DNA of 64,000 nt from Chitinophagaceae bacterium (GTDB lineage: Bacteria > Bacteroidota > Bacteroidia > Chitinophagales > Chitinophagaceae): positions 124,001-188,000 of the forward strand of contig JAMLGT010000009.1 of assembly GCA_023957755.1 (NCBI GenBank). Direction: 5' to 3'. The stretch's first letter is position 1. Every line of letters begins with the position of its first letter. Shown here one piece after another: positions 47,558 to 57,354 of this stretch. The notes beneath the pieces were generated by a model, which saw only the letters and a program-made list of their open reading frames with translations, was not told the DNA's origin and searched no databases. The translations under genes and the position numbers were made by a program.

Positions 47558-48742
47558 ATGAGAAAACGAGAACAAATGAGATTCAAGTATTATTATGCAA
47601 TAATTGCAGTGACGATTGTGCTATTTTCATCATGTGAAATAGAACATCCACAACCCTTGACTAAAGGTGAGAGGCCTAACCCGATTGAAAATTATTCGGT
47701 AGAAAATGTAGCAGGTGGTGCTATCATTACCTATAGTATTCCTGATAACAACACACTGTATGTGCTGGCCGAGTACCAAATCAGGGATGGTGTCAAACGT
47801 GAAGCCAGATCATCTAAATTTGGTAATGAATTAATAATTGATGGCTTTGGTAAAGAAGGACAATATGAGGTAACCATATTTGCTGTAGGAAAAGGAGAGC
47901 AAAGATCAGAACCGGTCGTGGTAACTGTCAACCCAGCAAGACCAGCGTATCTGCTTGCCTTGGAGACTGTCCAGGTAAGGCCTGATTATGGTGGTTGCAG
48001 GGTAGATATTACGAATGCGGAAGGCCAGACATTAATGGTAGGAGTAATAACTACTGACTCGCTTGGAAGATGGTATAGTGCAAAGTATTTTTCATCTGAG
48101 AGTAGAGATATTAGTATTACTGTAAGAGGATTCCTGGCAGAGAAAAGAAAGTTTGGTGTTTATATTCGGGACCAGTGGCAGAACTTTAGCGATACACTTA
48201 TTGCAGAGATTGAACCATTTGAGGAGGTGCCTGTAGATATGTCTAAATTTAAAGAGACTAATTTCCCGGGTGATGCACCTGCGCTGGCAAGTTATCCGGT
48301 TAAGAACTTGTTTGATGGGCGAAAGGGTAACTGGGGATTAGGCTATTACTCTCAGAATGTGGGAATACCTCAGCATATTACTTTCGCTCTTCCTGAAGTT
48401 TTTGTATTAAGCAGGTTTAAGATGTGGATGAATATGGATCTGCCTTATAATTCTACACAGCCTAAAAACTTTAAGATATGGGGAAGTCTTGCACCAAACC
48501 CGAATGGAAGTTTGGATAGTACCTGGTACCTTTTAGGTGAATACGACAACTGGAAGCCATCAGGTTTACCTACAGGACAAACTACGCAGGAAGACATTGA
48601 TCAGGCTACTGTGGGTAATGAATTTACATTTCCTTTAAATTCTCCTCCTGCGAAATATATTAGGTTTCAGACAATAGAAACCTGGACACCATCAAACCAT
48701 GTGTATATAACTGAACTCGCACTTTGGGGAAGAACTCCCTAG
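47558..48742 (+). CDS. DUF4959/DUF5000-type surface lipoprotein
   Basis: A 394-residue lipoprotein (lipobox FSSC); Met7 at 47576 is an equally good start. The first part has fibronectin-like strands (PIENYSVENVAGGAIITYSIPD, split as PIENYSVENV and GAIITYSIP, typical of DUF4959). The C-terminal 150 residues resemble an F5/8-type discoidin domain (NLFDGRKGNWGLGYYS, then KYIRFQTIETW and TELALWG). Such proteins follow SusD in many loci and probably bind the substrate at the cell surface. It begins 21 nt after SusD. Confidence 0.88.
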   Translation: MRKREQMRFKYYYAIIAVTIVLFSSCEIEHPQPLTKGERPNPIENYSVENVAGGAIITYSIPDNNTLYVLAEYQIRDGVKREARSSKFGNELIIDGFGKEGQYEVTIFAVGKGEQRSEPVVVTVNPARPAYLLALETVQVRPDYGGCRVDITNAEGQTLMVGVITTDSLGRWYSAKYFSSESRDISITVRGFLAEKRKFGVYIRDQWQNFSDTLIAEIEPFEEVPVDMSKFKETNFPGDAPALASYPVKNLFDGRKGNWGLGYYSQNVGIPQHITFALPEVFVLSRFKMWMNMDLPYNSTQPKNFKIWGSLAPNPNGSLDSTWYLLGEYDNWKPSGLPTGQTTQEDIDQATVGNEFTFPLNSPPAKYIRFQTIETWTPSNHVYITELALWGRTP

Positions 48743-48759
48743 TTTATAAAAATTAGTAT

Positions 48760-49953
48760 ATGAAGTTGAAGAATTTATTATCAGTAGGGATTCTTGGATC
48801 CATAGGTATATTTTTCCTGTCGTTTTTCTACTCATCCTGTACCAAAATGGACTATTATTACAAAGATCTGGTACACATAAAAGATTATGTAGGAAAAGTG
48901 GATTCTGTCTGGATTAATCCCGGAAACAATAGGGTTAAGGTTAATTGGATTTCTCCCAAAGATCCAACTGCCCAGAAAGTAATAGTTTTCTGGAATAATA
49001 ACAGAGATTCTGTTATTGCACCAATTTCAAAGTCGGCTGATACAAGTTTTGTTTTGATTGAGGGTCTAACTGAAGGTGAATATTTATTAAATGTGGTTAC
49101 GCAGGATACTGAGGGTAATAGATCATTACCAGTGGAGTTGAGTACAAGTGTCTATGGTAATAATTTTCAAAATTCTTTGAGAGGAAGATCAAGGGATCAT
49201 GTGGTTATTTTTAAAGATTCTGTTGTGGTTTACTGGAACGAAAGTGTGTCAGGATCATTGGTAGGAGTTCGAATGAATTACCAGAATAAAGATGGTGAGG
49301 AAGTTACCATTCTAATACCAGCAGCCGAAAGCAGATCAGTAATTCCTGATATGGATGTAAATAAGCCTGTTCTGCTTCAAAGTTTGTTTTTACCAGTAGC
49401 TCAGGCTTTAGACACTTTTTATACCTCGCTGGAGTCTGTAAATTTTTATGATGAACAATTGAACACGCTTGTTCTAAGAGGAGGTGGTGATGGGAGTGGT
49501 GACTTTATTGATTTTTCCGAGGTGGTCGTGTATCCCCAGGGATATGTAAAGAATCAGGGAAATATTGATGTTGCTCATCTGCGAGGAGTCTCCTCCAAAC
49601 AAAATTTCATCGCGATAACTAATGATGCCGGTTTTCTTGCTTTTTCCACGCCGTTGAGGGATTATATGCGGACCTGGCAAATAAGGAATGATTGTAAAAT
49701 GGTTAATCTTGGAGGAAGCCAGCAGAATCACGCCATTTATGATGGGCTTGTTGAGTCAGACAGGGCTGCGATGAAGGATGCCTACGATCAGGCAGCTAGA
49801 AAGATTACCGCTTCAGGAAGGTTGACGCTGATTAAGACAGGAGATATTATTTTTATTAATTCAATTAGCAGAAATGTTTATATAGCAATCAAAGTATTGA
49901 AATCAGAAGATGAGGGGAATCTCACCATTGAATTCAAGGTCTCCAGAAATTAA
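48760..49953 (+). CDS. DUF4998-type surface lipoprotein
   Basis: A 397-residue lipoprotein (lipobox YSSC) that begins with the DUF4998 pattern: YKDLVHIKDYVGKVDSVWI, split as YKDLVHIKDY and KVDSVWI, then RVKVNWISPKDPTAQKVIVFW. Two fibronectin-like repeats make up the first 200 residues, and the rest contains an SGDFIDFSEV segment of a second domain. It starts 17 nt after the DUF4959 gene and, like it, is likely a surface accessory of the SusCD transporter. Confidence 0.88.
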   Translation: MKLKNLLSVGILGSIGIFFLSFFYSSCTKMDYYYKDLVHIKDYVGKVDSVWINPGNNRVKVNWISPKDPTAQKVIVFWNNNRDSVIAPISKSADTSFVLIEGLTEGEYLLNVVTQDTEGNRSLPVELSTSVYGNNFQNSLRGRSRDHVVIFKDSVVVYWNESVSGSLVGVRMNYQNKDGEEVTILIPAAESRSVIPDMDVNKPVLLQSLFLPVAQALDTFYTSLESVNFYDEQLNTLVLRGGGDGSGDFIDFSEVVVYPQGYVKNQGNIDVAHLRGVSSKQNFIAITNDAGFLAFSTPLRDYMRTWQIRNDCKMVNLGGSQQNHAIYDGLVESDRAAMKDAYDQAARKITASGRLTLIKTGDIIFINSISRNVYIAIKVLKSEDEGNLTIEFKVSRN

Positions 49954-50002
49954 GTGATTTCTTAATGTCGGTTTATTGTTATGTTATTGTGAATATAGAG
50001 TT

Positions 50003-52108
50003 ATGAAGGTCTTAATATATTTATTTTTAATATTGGGTTTCTTTTCAGTTTCAAATATTAGGGCACAGTCATCTGTTGAACAACTATTAAGTTATCCGTT
50101 TCCAGAGAACTTATGTTCATCTCCTCTCACAGGAAAAGTTGCATGGACTGTTAATCAGCGTGGCATACGTAATATTTTCATAAGTTTAGATAGCGGCAGA
50201 ACGATAAGTCAATTAACGCATTCTACTAAGGATGAAGGACAGATTATTAGCCGACTTCAGTTTTCAAATGACGGGAATTGGTTGGTTTTCCTTAAGGGGG
50301 CAGAACCTGGAGCCAATTGGTCAGCATCCACTGTGGTTAATCCACGTTCAATGCCTGAAAAACCACACTTTAGCCTGCAAAGTATCAATTTAAGAGATGG
50401 AAAAATAATTACACTAGCTGAAAATCCTTCTAGTGCCATGCCTGTGGTTTCGCCAAATAGTAAGCGTGTCGCATTTATAAGAGGCGGGTCTGTTTGGACT
50501 GTTCCAATTGATGGAACTCAAAGGGCACAACAATTGTTTTTTGATCGCGGAAGTAATAGTGGGGTAGTCTGGTCACCTGATAGCAGGAGAATTGCCTTTG
50601 TTTCTTCCAGAAGTGAACATTCATTTATTGGTATATATACCGACAAGTCAACACCAATAAAATGGGTGGATCCATCTTTCTCAAGAGATACCTCTCCGCG
50701 CTGGTCACCTGACGGTAGTTCGCTTGCTTTCGTGCGGGTGCCATTGTATGGAAGAGCATCAGATTCAATTCTTCTTCAATATCCTAAACCTTGGGAAATA
50801 AGAGTGGCTAATATTGAGGAGCTTAAGAGTAACCTAATTTGGAAATCTTCTGAGACATTGAAAGGCTCTGTGCCCACGACTAGTGGAGGCTTTAATCTTC
50901 ATTGGACCTCAGGGGATCGTATTGTGTTTCTTTCCACTGAAGATAATTGGCCGCATTTGTATTCCATTTCATCTAAAGGAGGAAATCCTATCCTGTTAAC
51001 ACCCGGAGATTTTATGGTAGAACACTTGAGCTTATCACCCGACAAAAAGAGCCTACTATTTTCTGCCAACGCAGGAAACAATCAGGAGGATATTGATCGT
51101 AGACATGTGGCAATAGTGTCAGTGGATAAACCTGACATGAGAATGGTTACAAGGGGAAATGGAATTGAATCTTTTCCTGTATTTTTCAGCAGGAATACAG
51201 TTGCATTAATTAGTTCGACAGCTATTCGCCCCCCCTTACCGGCAATTACTGATTTAGATGGCAGGAGAGGATTAACAGTTTTGGGAGATTCAATGATGGG
51301 GGCGCAATTTTCTCCAGCAGGGTTGGTAACTCCTGTTCAGGTTATTGTACAAGCTAAGGATGGCACCCCAATCCATTGCCAACTATTTAATAAAGAGTCA
51401 GGTACAAAAAAGAAACCTGCAATTTTATTTATTCATGGGGGGCCCATGAGGCAGATGTTGCTGGGGTGGAGTCACATGGATTATTACGCAATGAGTTATG
51501 CGATAAATCAAAAACTTGCTGACCTGGGTTTTGTGGTTCTTTCTGTAAATTATCGGTTAGGAATAGGATATGGGGATAAATTTCACAAGCCAGGTTTTGC
51601 TGGAAAAAATGGTATCTCAGAATATCAGGATATTCTTGCTGCTGGAAAATGGCTTGTCAACAACCCTAATGTAGATGCCAGCAAAATTGGTGTTTATGGA
51701 GGTTCATATGGCGGTTATCTTACTGCGCTTGCCTTAGGAAAGAATTCTGATATTTTTAAGGCAGGTGTGGATATCTCAGGAGTTCATAGCCGTGTGCCCA
51801 AAGAAAGTTATGCTACTAACTTTGAACATGCACCTGATGCTTTGTGGGCAGATACAGTAGCATGGCGGTCTTCTCCTATCTCTTATGTGGACACTTGGCG
51901 ATCTCCTGTTTTGTTGATACATGCAGATGATGACCGTAATGTGGATTTTGTTCAGACGACTAATCTGGTGAGGAGGCTAATGAAAAGAGGTATCTATTAT
52001 GAAACTCTGGTGATTCCTGATGATACTCATCACTGGTTAATATTTGAGAATATGGTTAAAGTGTCGGAAGCCACTATAGACTTCTTAGTCAGGATGCTAT
52101 TGAACTGA
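50003..52108 (+). CDS. S9-family serine peptidase with TolB-like propeller
   Basis: An exported peptidase of about 701 residues. I chose the ATG at 50003 because it gives a signal peptide (ending IRAQ); the frame is open to a TTG at 49976. Residues 30-420 form a WD40/TolB-like propeller (VVWSPDSRRIAFVSSR, RWSPDGSSLAFVR). The hydrolase domain has HGGPMRQML, GVYGGSYGGYL (Ser), HADDDRNVDF (Asp) and PDDTHHW (His). It is the last gene of the SusCD operon, 49 nt after DUF4998, and probably completes peptide breakdown. Confidence 0.92.
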   Translation: MKVLIYLFLILGFFSVSNIRAQSSVEQLLSYPFPENLCSSPLTGKVAWTVNQRGIRNIFISLDSGRTISQLTHSTKDEGQIISRLQFSNDGNWLVFLKGAEPGANWSASTVVNPRSMPEKPHFSLQSINLRDGKIITLAENPSSAMPVVSPNSKRVAFIRGGSVWTVPIDGTQRAQQLFFDRGSNSGVVWSPDSRRIAFVSSRSEHSFIGIYTDKSTPIKWVDPSFSRDTSPRWSPDGSSLAFVRVPLYGRASDSILLQYPKPWEIRVANIEELKSNLIWKSSETLKGSVPTTSGGFNLHWTSGDRIVFLSTEDNWPHLYSISSKGGNPILLTPGDFMVEHLSLSPDKKSLLFSANAGNNQEDIDRRHVAIVSVDKPDMRMVTRGNGIESFPVFFSRNTVALISSTAIRPPLPAITDLDGRRGLTVLGDSMMGAQFSPAGLVTPVQVIVQAKDGTPIHCQLFNKESGTKKKPAILFIHGGPMRQMLLGWSHMDYYAMSYAINQKLADLGFVVLSVNYRLGIGYGDKFHKPGFAGKNGISEYQDILAAGKWLVNNPNVDASKIGVYGGSYGGYLTALALGKNSDIFKAGVDISGVHSRVPKESYATNFEHAPDALWADTVAWRSSPISYVDTWRSPVLLIHADDDRNVDFVQTTNLVRRLMKRGIYYETLVIPDDTHHWLIFENMVKVSEATIDFLVRMLLN

Positions 52109-52476
52109 CGAAGCTGCCTATTTCAATTCACCTCATGAGTGGATTGATAATAAAGTTCCTAGGTTTATTAGTTTTGAAGTTGCAATTCTCCGCGGCAGTC
52201 TTTCAGTATGTCTTTCTTTGGGAACACGTCACAGATTCCTCTTTCCTGGTTTTTGAATCAGAACTTGTTTTTTAGATTACCCGTCACTTTCTATTATCGC
52301 ACATCCCGATTTAGAAAAGAAAATCGCAGTGAACAATGTTCTTAAACTGTGAGTGGCGAAGGTGTTCAATACAACTATATATTCTGATGTGCTGCTCTAT
52401 ATTTTCTTTTATTTAATCAATAAAATAATACCTTTAGAAGTCTTTATTTCCAAATTTTATACTTAATAATCAGAAT
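52109..52476. other. Gap between S9 peptidase and VPS10/BNR gene
   Basis: A 368-nt AT-rich gap. I see no ORF, repeat, RNA gene or strong promoter; a weak TACCTTTA lies at 52429-52436, 40 nt before the next ATG. Confidence 0.4.
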
Positions 52477-55400
52477 ATGAGAAAAGCCTTATTTCTTCTT
52501 TTTGCTCTGGCAGCTTTCTCAGCAAGCGCCCAAAAGAAAAGACCGACAACTGTTATACCCCAAGCCACCGTCTCTGATACTGATTCTGCATTCTTTTCCA
52601 AACTTGAGTATCGGCTCATAGGCCCGTACAGGGGAGGCCGTAGTGCAGCAGTGGCGGGTAGCTACAAGGATAAGAATACTTTTTATTTTGGTGGAGTAGG
52701 AGGTGGTGTCTTCAAAACGACCGATGGGGGAGATAGCTGGGTAAGCATAGCCGATAAGTATATTGGAGGTGGAATAGGAGCAATTGCAGTGGCGCCAAGC
52801 GATGAAGAGGTTATTTATGTAGGTGGAGGACAGAATACAGTGAGGGGAAATGTAAGTGAGAGCATTGAGGGAATGTATCGTACTGATGACGGTGGAAAAA
52901 CGTGGAGAAACATTGGCCTGAAAGATGGCCGCCATATTATTCGTATCATCATTCATCCCAGGAATCCGGATATAGTCTGGGCGGCAGTAATGGGGCATCT
53001 CTTCGGGCCTAACGAAGAACGCGGCGTGTACAAAACTGTAGATGGAGGTAAAACTTGGAAGCGGATGCTTTTTGTTAATAATCAGACAGCCTGCAGCGAT
53101 CTGGTGATCGATCCGAACAATCCTAATATCCTTTATGCCGGAATGTGGCGACTGATCAGGACTCCCTATTCCCTGGAGAGTGGAGGAGAGGGCAGTGGCC
53201 TATGGAAGAGTACAGATGGTGGTGAAACCTGGAAGAATATCTCGGCGAACAAAGGACTACCCAAAGGGGTGTGGGGTATTGTAGGCGTGGCTGTAGCACC
53301 AAGTAATACGGATAAAATTTATTCTATAATCGAAAATCAGCACGGCGGATTATTTGTCAGCAATGATGGTGGAGAAAACTGGTCATTAGCCTCGAACGAC
53401 AATAACATCCGTCAGCGTGCGTGGTACTATACAAAAGTGTATGTAGATCCTCAGAATGAGAATAAAGTGTATTGTCCGAATGTAGGCTTTATGAGGAGTA
53501 CTGACGGTGGCCGTACATTTCAGAGTTTGAGAACACCTCATGGAGATCACCATGATCTTTGGATAGACCCTAAAGATGGAAACCGGATGATTGTGGCAGA
53601 TGATGGTGGCGGGCAGGTGACATTTAACGGAGGCGCCAGTTGGAGTACTTATCTGAATCAGCCCACAGTAGAGACCTACCGGCTGAGCACCGATAATGCA
53701 TTCCCATACCATGTGCTGTTTGCCCAACAGGATAATGGTGCGTTCAGAATTAAGAGCAGAACATCCGGTATCGGAATTACGGAGTCTGATTTGGAAGGGG
53801 TGGCAGGAAGCGAGAGCGGGTATATTGTGGCAGATCCCTCTGATCCTGAAATTACTTATGGAGGCAATTATCAGGGTCTCCTGCAAAGGTTGGATTTGCG
53901 CACAGGCGAAAGCAGGATGATTAACATCTGGCCGATAGATAATATGGGGGCAGGAGCTGAAGCTGCTAAATACCGTTTTCAATGGAATTATCCCATTTTC
54001 TTTTCTCCGCATAATCCTAAGCGTTTGTATGCAGCAGGAAATCATCTCTTTGTAACAGAGAATGAAGGCAGGTCGTGGGAAATGATTTCTCCTGACCTCA
54101 CCACTGATGATAAAAGCAGGCAGGGATCGAGCGGCGGGCCTATCACGCAGGATAATACCAGTGTGGAATATTATTGCACCATCTTTTATGCCACTGAAAG
54201 CTGGTTAGAGAAAGACCTTTTATGGACGGGCAGTGATGATGGTGTAGTATCGGTAAGCCGGGATGGTGGAAAGCATTGGGAGAATGTAACACCTAAGGAT
54301 GCTCCGAAATGGATGATGTGGAATTGTATTGATATAGACCCGTTTAATAAGGGAGGAGCTTATATCGTAGGCACCCGATACAAGCTGGACGATTTTAAAT
54401 CGTATATCTATAAGACTGAAGACTATGGTAAGACGTGGAAACTAATAGTGAATGGCATAGATCCCATGTACTTTGCACGGACAGTCAGGGCAGATAGAAA
54501 GCGTCCGGGATTATTGTATTGTGGTACTGAGTACGGGATGTATATCTCGTACAATGACGGGACTTCCTGGAAGCCATTCCAGCTAAATATGCCTGTGGTG
54601 TCAGTTGTGGACCTCGCAATTAAGAATAATGATCTTATTGTGGGCACACAGGGAAGAAGTCTTTATATCCTTGATGACCTTACGGTGCTTCAGGAAAAGA
54701 ACGAGGATATCCTCAATGAAAATCTCCATGTGTTTACGGTGAATCCTGCGTATCGGTTTGGAGGTGGCGGACGTTTTGGTGGTTTTGGCGGTGGCAACCA
54801 GAAGAATGTGGGAAAGAATCCACCCAACGGGGTTGTGTTTAATTATTTTCTGAAGAATGGATCTGACAGTGCAAAGGTTGCTGTGACGATAATGGATAAG
54901 GACAAAAAAGTGATTAAGACCTTTACCAGTGGCGGGGGCAGACAGCCGGCCGGTGGTGCGCAACCGCAATTTGGAGGGTTTCCCGGGATGAGTGGTGCGA
55001 ATGCACGTGTGTCAACAGATAAGGGGATGAATCAGTTTGTCTGGGACATGAATTACCCGCCTGCAGAGAGGGTAGATGGATTGATACTGTGGAATGGATT
55101 TATCGGGTCGCCCAAGGCAGCGCCCGGGAATTATTATGCAAGATTTAAGGCGGGCAGCGATTCCGTGGAAGTGCCTTTCACTATTTTGGCCAATCCTAAT
55201 TATAAAACAACCCAGGCTGCCTATGATGAGCAATTCAACTTCCAGATAATATTAAGAGATAAATCGTCCGAGGTAATGAAAGCCATCAGGGATATCCGTG
55301 AATTACGTCAACAGATGAACGACTTCAGTGCCCGCACCGGAAAAGGAATGCCACAGGAAATAAAAGATCAGATAAGTAAGATAAACAAAGAGATTACAGC

Positions 55401-55674
55401 CATAGAAGAAGCGTTGCATCAGACTAAAGCAAAGAGTAGTCAGGATGTGCTCAATTACCCAATCAGGCTGGATGACAAATTGTCGAGCATATACAGGGTA
55501 GCTGCATCAGGTGAAGCAGGGCTTCCCAAACAGGCAAGAGATGCTTACAATGAGCTCGTACCGCAGATCGATGCACAGCTGAATAAATTGAAGAAAGTGT
55601 TGGGTGATGATGTGAAAGAGCTCAATCAGTTAATTCATGATAAGTCGATCCCGGTGATCAAATTGAAGGACTAA
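52477..55674 (+). CDS. Large VPS10/sortilin-like BNR-repeat protein
   Basis: A 1065-residue exported protein (signal peptide ending SASAQ). Residues 40-760 carry many Asp-box/BNR motifs of the form TDDGGKTWRNIG, TVDGGKTWKRM, STDGGETWKNIS and SNDGGENWSLA, which fold as a large beta propeller like the sortilin N-terminus. A Gly/Phe-rich linker (FGGGGRFGGFGGGNQ) and a C-terminal helical part (EVMKAIRDIRELRQQMNDF) follow. Relatives are usually called glycosyl-hydrolase-like but no catalytic site is evident. There is no type IX sorting domain at the end. Confidence 0.88.
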   Translation: MRKALFLLFALAAFSASAQKKRPTTVIPQATVSDTDSAFFSKLEYRLIGPYRGGRSAAVAGSYKDKNTFYFGGVGGGVFKTTDGGDSWVSIADKYIGGGIGAIAVAPSDEEVIYVGGGQNTVRGNVSESIEGMYRTDDGGKTWRNIGLKDGRHIIRIIIHPRNPDIVWAAVMGHLFGPNEERGVYKTVDGGKTWKRMLFVNNQTACSDLVIDPNNPNILYAGMWRLIRTPYSLESGGEGSGLWKSTDGGETWKNISANKGLPKGVWGIVGVAVAPSNTDKIYSIIENQHGGLFVSNDGGENWSLASNDNNIRQRAWYYTKVYVDPQNENKVYCPNVGFMRSTDGGRTFQSLRTPHGDHHDLWIDPKDGNRMIVADDGGGQVTFNGGASWSTYLNQPTVETYRLSTDNAFPYHVLFAQQDNGAFRIKSRTSGIGITESDLEGVAGSESGYIVADPSDPEITYGGNYQGLLQRLDLRTGESRMINIWPIDNMGAGAEAAKYRFQWNYPIFFSPHNPKRLYAAGNHLFVTENEGRSWEMISPDLTTDDKSRQGSSGGPITQDNTSVEYYCTIFYATESWLEKDLLWTGSDDGVVSVSRDGGKHWENVTPKDAPKWMMWNCIDIDPFNKGGAYIVGTRYKLDDFKSYIYKTEDYGKTWKLIVNGIDPMYFARTVRADRKRPGLLYCGTEYGMYISYNDGTSWKPFQLNMPVVSVVDLAIKNNDLIVGTQGRSLYILDDLTVLQEKNEDILNENLHVFTVNPAYRFGGGGRFGGFGGGNQKNVGKNPPNGVVFNYFLKNGSDSAKVAVTIMDKDKKVIKTFTSGGGRQPAGGAQPQFGGFPGMSGANARVSTDKGMNQFVWDMNYPPAERVDGLILWNGFIGSPKAAPGNYYARFKAGSDSVEVPFTILANPNYKTTQAAYDEQFNFQIILRDKSSEVMKAIRDIRELRQQMNDFSARTGKGMPQEIKDQISKINKEITAIEEALHQTKAKSSQDVLNYPIRLDDKLSSIYRVAASGEAGLPKQARDAYNELVPQIDAQLNKLKKVLGDDVKELNQLIHDKSIPVIKLKD

Positions 55675-55783
55675 GCAAAAAATCCGGTACACTTTTCCGG
55701 AGCCACAAGGTTTTGGAACAGTGCCATTCCGGTTATCCTTGTATGGATGTGTTAGAGATTCCGGAGAAGCCTACCTTTGCGCC

Positions 55784-57154
55784 ATGCATTCTCATTTATC
55801 TGGATGGAAAGATACCATTGCAGCTATTGCCACACCGCCGGGGATAGGTGGAATAGGCGTAATACGGGTGAGTGGCGAACAGGCCTACCCGGTAGTGCAA
55901 CATCTATTTACAAAGAAGAATCTGGAAGAATTACAGGCCAATACATTGCATGTAGGACTATTGCAGGATGAAGGAGAAGTGCTGGATGAGGTAGTGTTGA
56001 GCCTTTTCAGGAAGCCGCACAGTTTTACAGGAGAAGACGTAATAGAGATCAGTTGTCATGGTTCTCCGTTTATTTTACAGCAGGTATTGGATGCGTTGGT
56101 AAGAAAAGGAGCGAGGTTGGCGAGAGCAGGAGAGTTCACCCAGCGCGCTTTTCTGAATGGCAAAATGGATCTGGCACAGGCAGAGGCCGTAGCTGATATT
56201 ATCAATGCAGAGACAAAGACTGCCCACGACACGGCAATGAATCAGTTGCGTGGTGGGTTCTCCAGAGGGCTCAATGCACTGCGAGACAAGCTGATTCATT
56301 TTGCAGCATTGATAGAACTGGAATTAGATTTCTCCGACGAAGATGTAGAGTTTGCAGACCGCACAGAGTTTAATAAGCTGATAGATGAGGCAGACGCGAA
56401 AGTGAATAACCTGATACAATCCTTTGCGCTGGGCAATGCCATTAAGAAAGGGTTGAGTGTAGCCATTATCGGTAAACCCAATGCAGGGAAAAGCACCTTA
56501 CTCAATGCACTGCTCAACGAAGAGCGTGCTATCGTGAGCGATATTGCAGGCACTACGCGCGATACCATTGAAGAGACAATAAATATTAATGGAATTCTTT
56601 TTCGCCTGATTGATACAGCCGGAATCCGCGAACACACTACCGACACCATTGAACATCTGGGAATAGAGCGCAGCAAACAGAATGCTGCCAGAGCAGATAT
56701 CATCATCTACGTAAAAGACCTGACCGACGAAGAACCTGAACCGGAATGGATGCATAGCTATCCTGAAAAGATGATAGTGGTTAATAATAAACTGGATGCA
56801 TACACGAAGCTGATGGAATCGCGGGGGAAACCCTTGCCTGAGATTACCCATGCTATATCCGCAAAAGACAAAGAATCTATCCATTGGCTCCAGGAGGCAC
56901 TGTTTCATAAAGCCCTGGCAGGGAAGAAATCAGATGGCGCTATTGTGACTAATGCACGCCATTATGAAGCACTGATCAAAACCCGTGAGAGTTTGAATGC
57001 TGTGCGTGCAGGCCTGCAACAAGGGCTTTCCGGCGATCTGATTGCAGTGGACATACGGAGGAGTCTTCATTACCTCGGCGAGATTACAGGGGTTGTAGAA
57101 GTGGATAGAGATATACTGGGGACGATATTCGGGAAGTTTTGTATAGGAAAGTAA
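55784..57154 (+). CDS. mnmE: tRNA modification GTPase MnmE
   Basis: A GTPase of 456 residues that, with MnmG, makes the 5-carboxymethylaminomethyl group on wobble uridine of tRNAs. I chose the ATG at 55784 because the conserved start DTIAAIATPPGIGGIGVIRV follows at once; the frame is open to 55721. The G domain shows GKPNAGKSTLLNALL, DTAGIRE and NNKLD. It ends FCIGK, the catalytic C-terminal motif, so the gene is intact. An integrative element begins right after its stop. Confidence 0.97.
   Translation: MHSHLSGWKDTIAAIATPPGIGGIGVIRVSGEQAYPVVQHLFTKKNLEELQANTLHVGLLQDEGEVLDEVVLSLFRKPHSFTGEDVIEISCHGSPFILQQVLDALVRKGARLARAGEFTQRAFLNGKMDLAQAEAVADIINAETKTAHDTAMNQLRGGFSRGLNALRDKLIHFAALIELELDFSDEDVEFADRTEFNKLIDEADAKVNNLIQSFALGNAIKKGLSVAIIGKPNAGKSTLLNALLNEERAIVSDIAGTTRDTIEETININGILFRLIDTAGIREHTTDTIEHLGIERSKQNAARADIIIYVKDLTDEEPEPEWMHSYPEKMIVVNNKLDAYTKLMESRGKPLPEITHAISAKDKESIHWLQEALFHKALAGKKSDGAIVTNARHYEALIKTRESLNAVRAGLQQGLSGDLIAVDIRRSLHYLGEITGVVEVDRDILGTIFGKFCIGK
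57137..57154 (+). other. Probable attachment site: last 18 nt of mnmE
   Basis: The integrase gene and its repeats begin just after mnmE. The last 18 nt encode the conserved FCIGK tail. From memory, the Salmonella SGI1 family integrates in exactly these last 18 nt of mnmE (trmE). The other end of the element is beyond the window, so the repeat cannot be confirmed. Confidence 0.55.
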
Positions 57155-57219
57155 ATACCTTTCTTTTCTTTGCTAAGTACTTGTTTTTCAATACTTTTAT
57201 TCCTTTTTCTTTCTCTTTT

Positions 57220-57309
57220 TTGTTGCCCGATTGCCCTTTTTTACTTATCTTTGTTGCCTATTTGTTGCCCAAATGGAATATTTGTTGCCCAGCATTTTTT
57301 TTGTTGCCC
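57220..57309 (+). repeat. Five direct repeats of TTGTTGCCC upstream of the integrase
   Basis: Copies at 57220-57228, 57251-57259 (last base T), 57262-57270, 57282-57290 and 57301-57309, all in the same orientation. The last three start 20 and 19 nt apart. Their place between the att-like site and int fits arm-type integrase (or excisionase) binding sites. Confidence 0.8.
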
Positions 57310-57354
57310 GATATTCTGTTAGGGATTTTTAGGAACTTTTATAACTGAAAGAAA

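Noticed and set aside
53386-54045. 219-codon antisense ORF
   Set aside because: It lies wholly opposite the VPS10/BNR gene, has no domain or start context, and reflects the codon pattern of the true gene.
52477-55674. Type IX secretion cargo with C-terminal sorting domain
   Set aside because: The end (LNQLIHDKSIPVIKLKD) lacks the beta-rich sorting-domain pattern.
55721-55783. Upstream start for mnmE
   Set aside because: MnmE proteins begin right before the conserved DTIAAIATPPG segment, so the ATG at 55784 fits the family.
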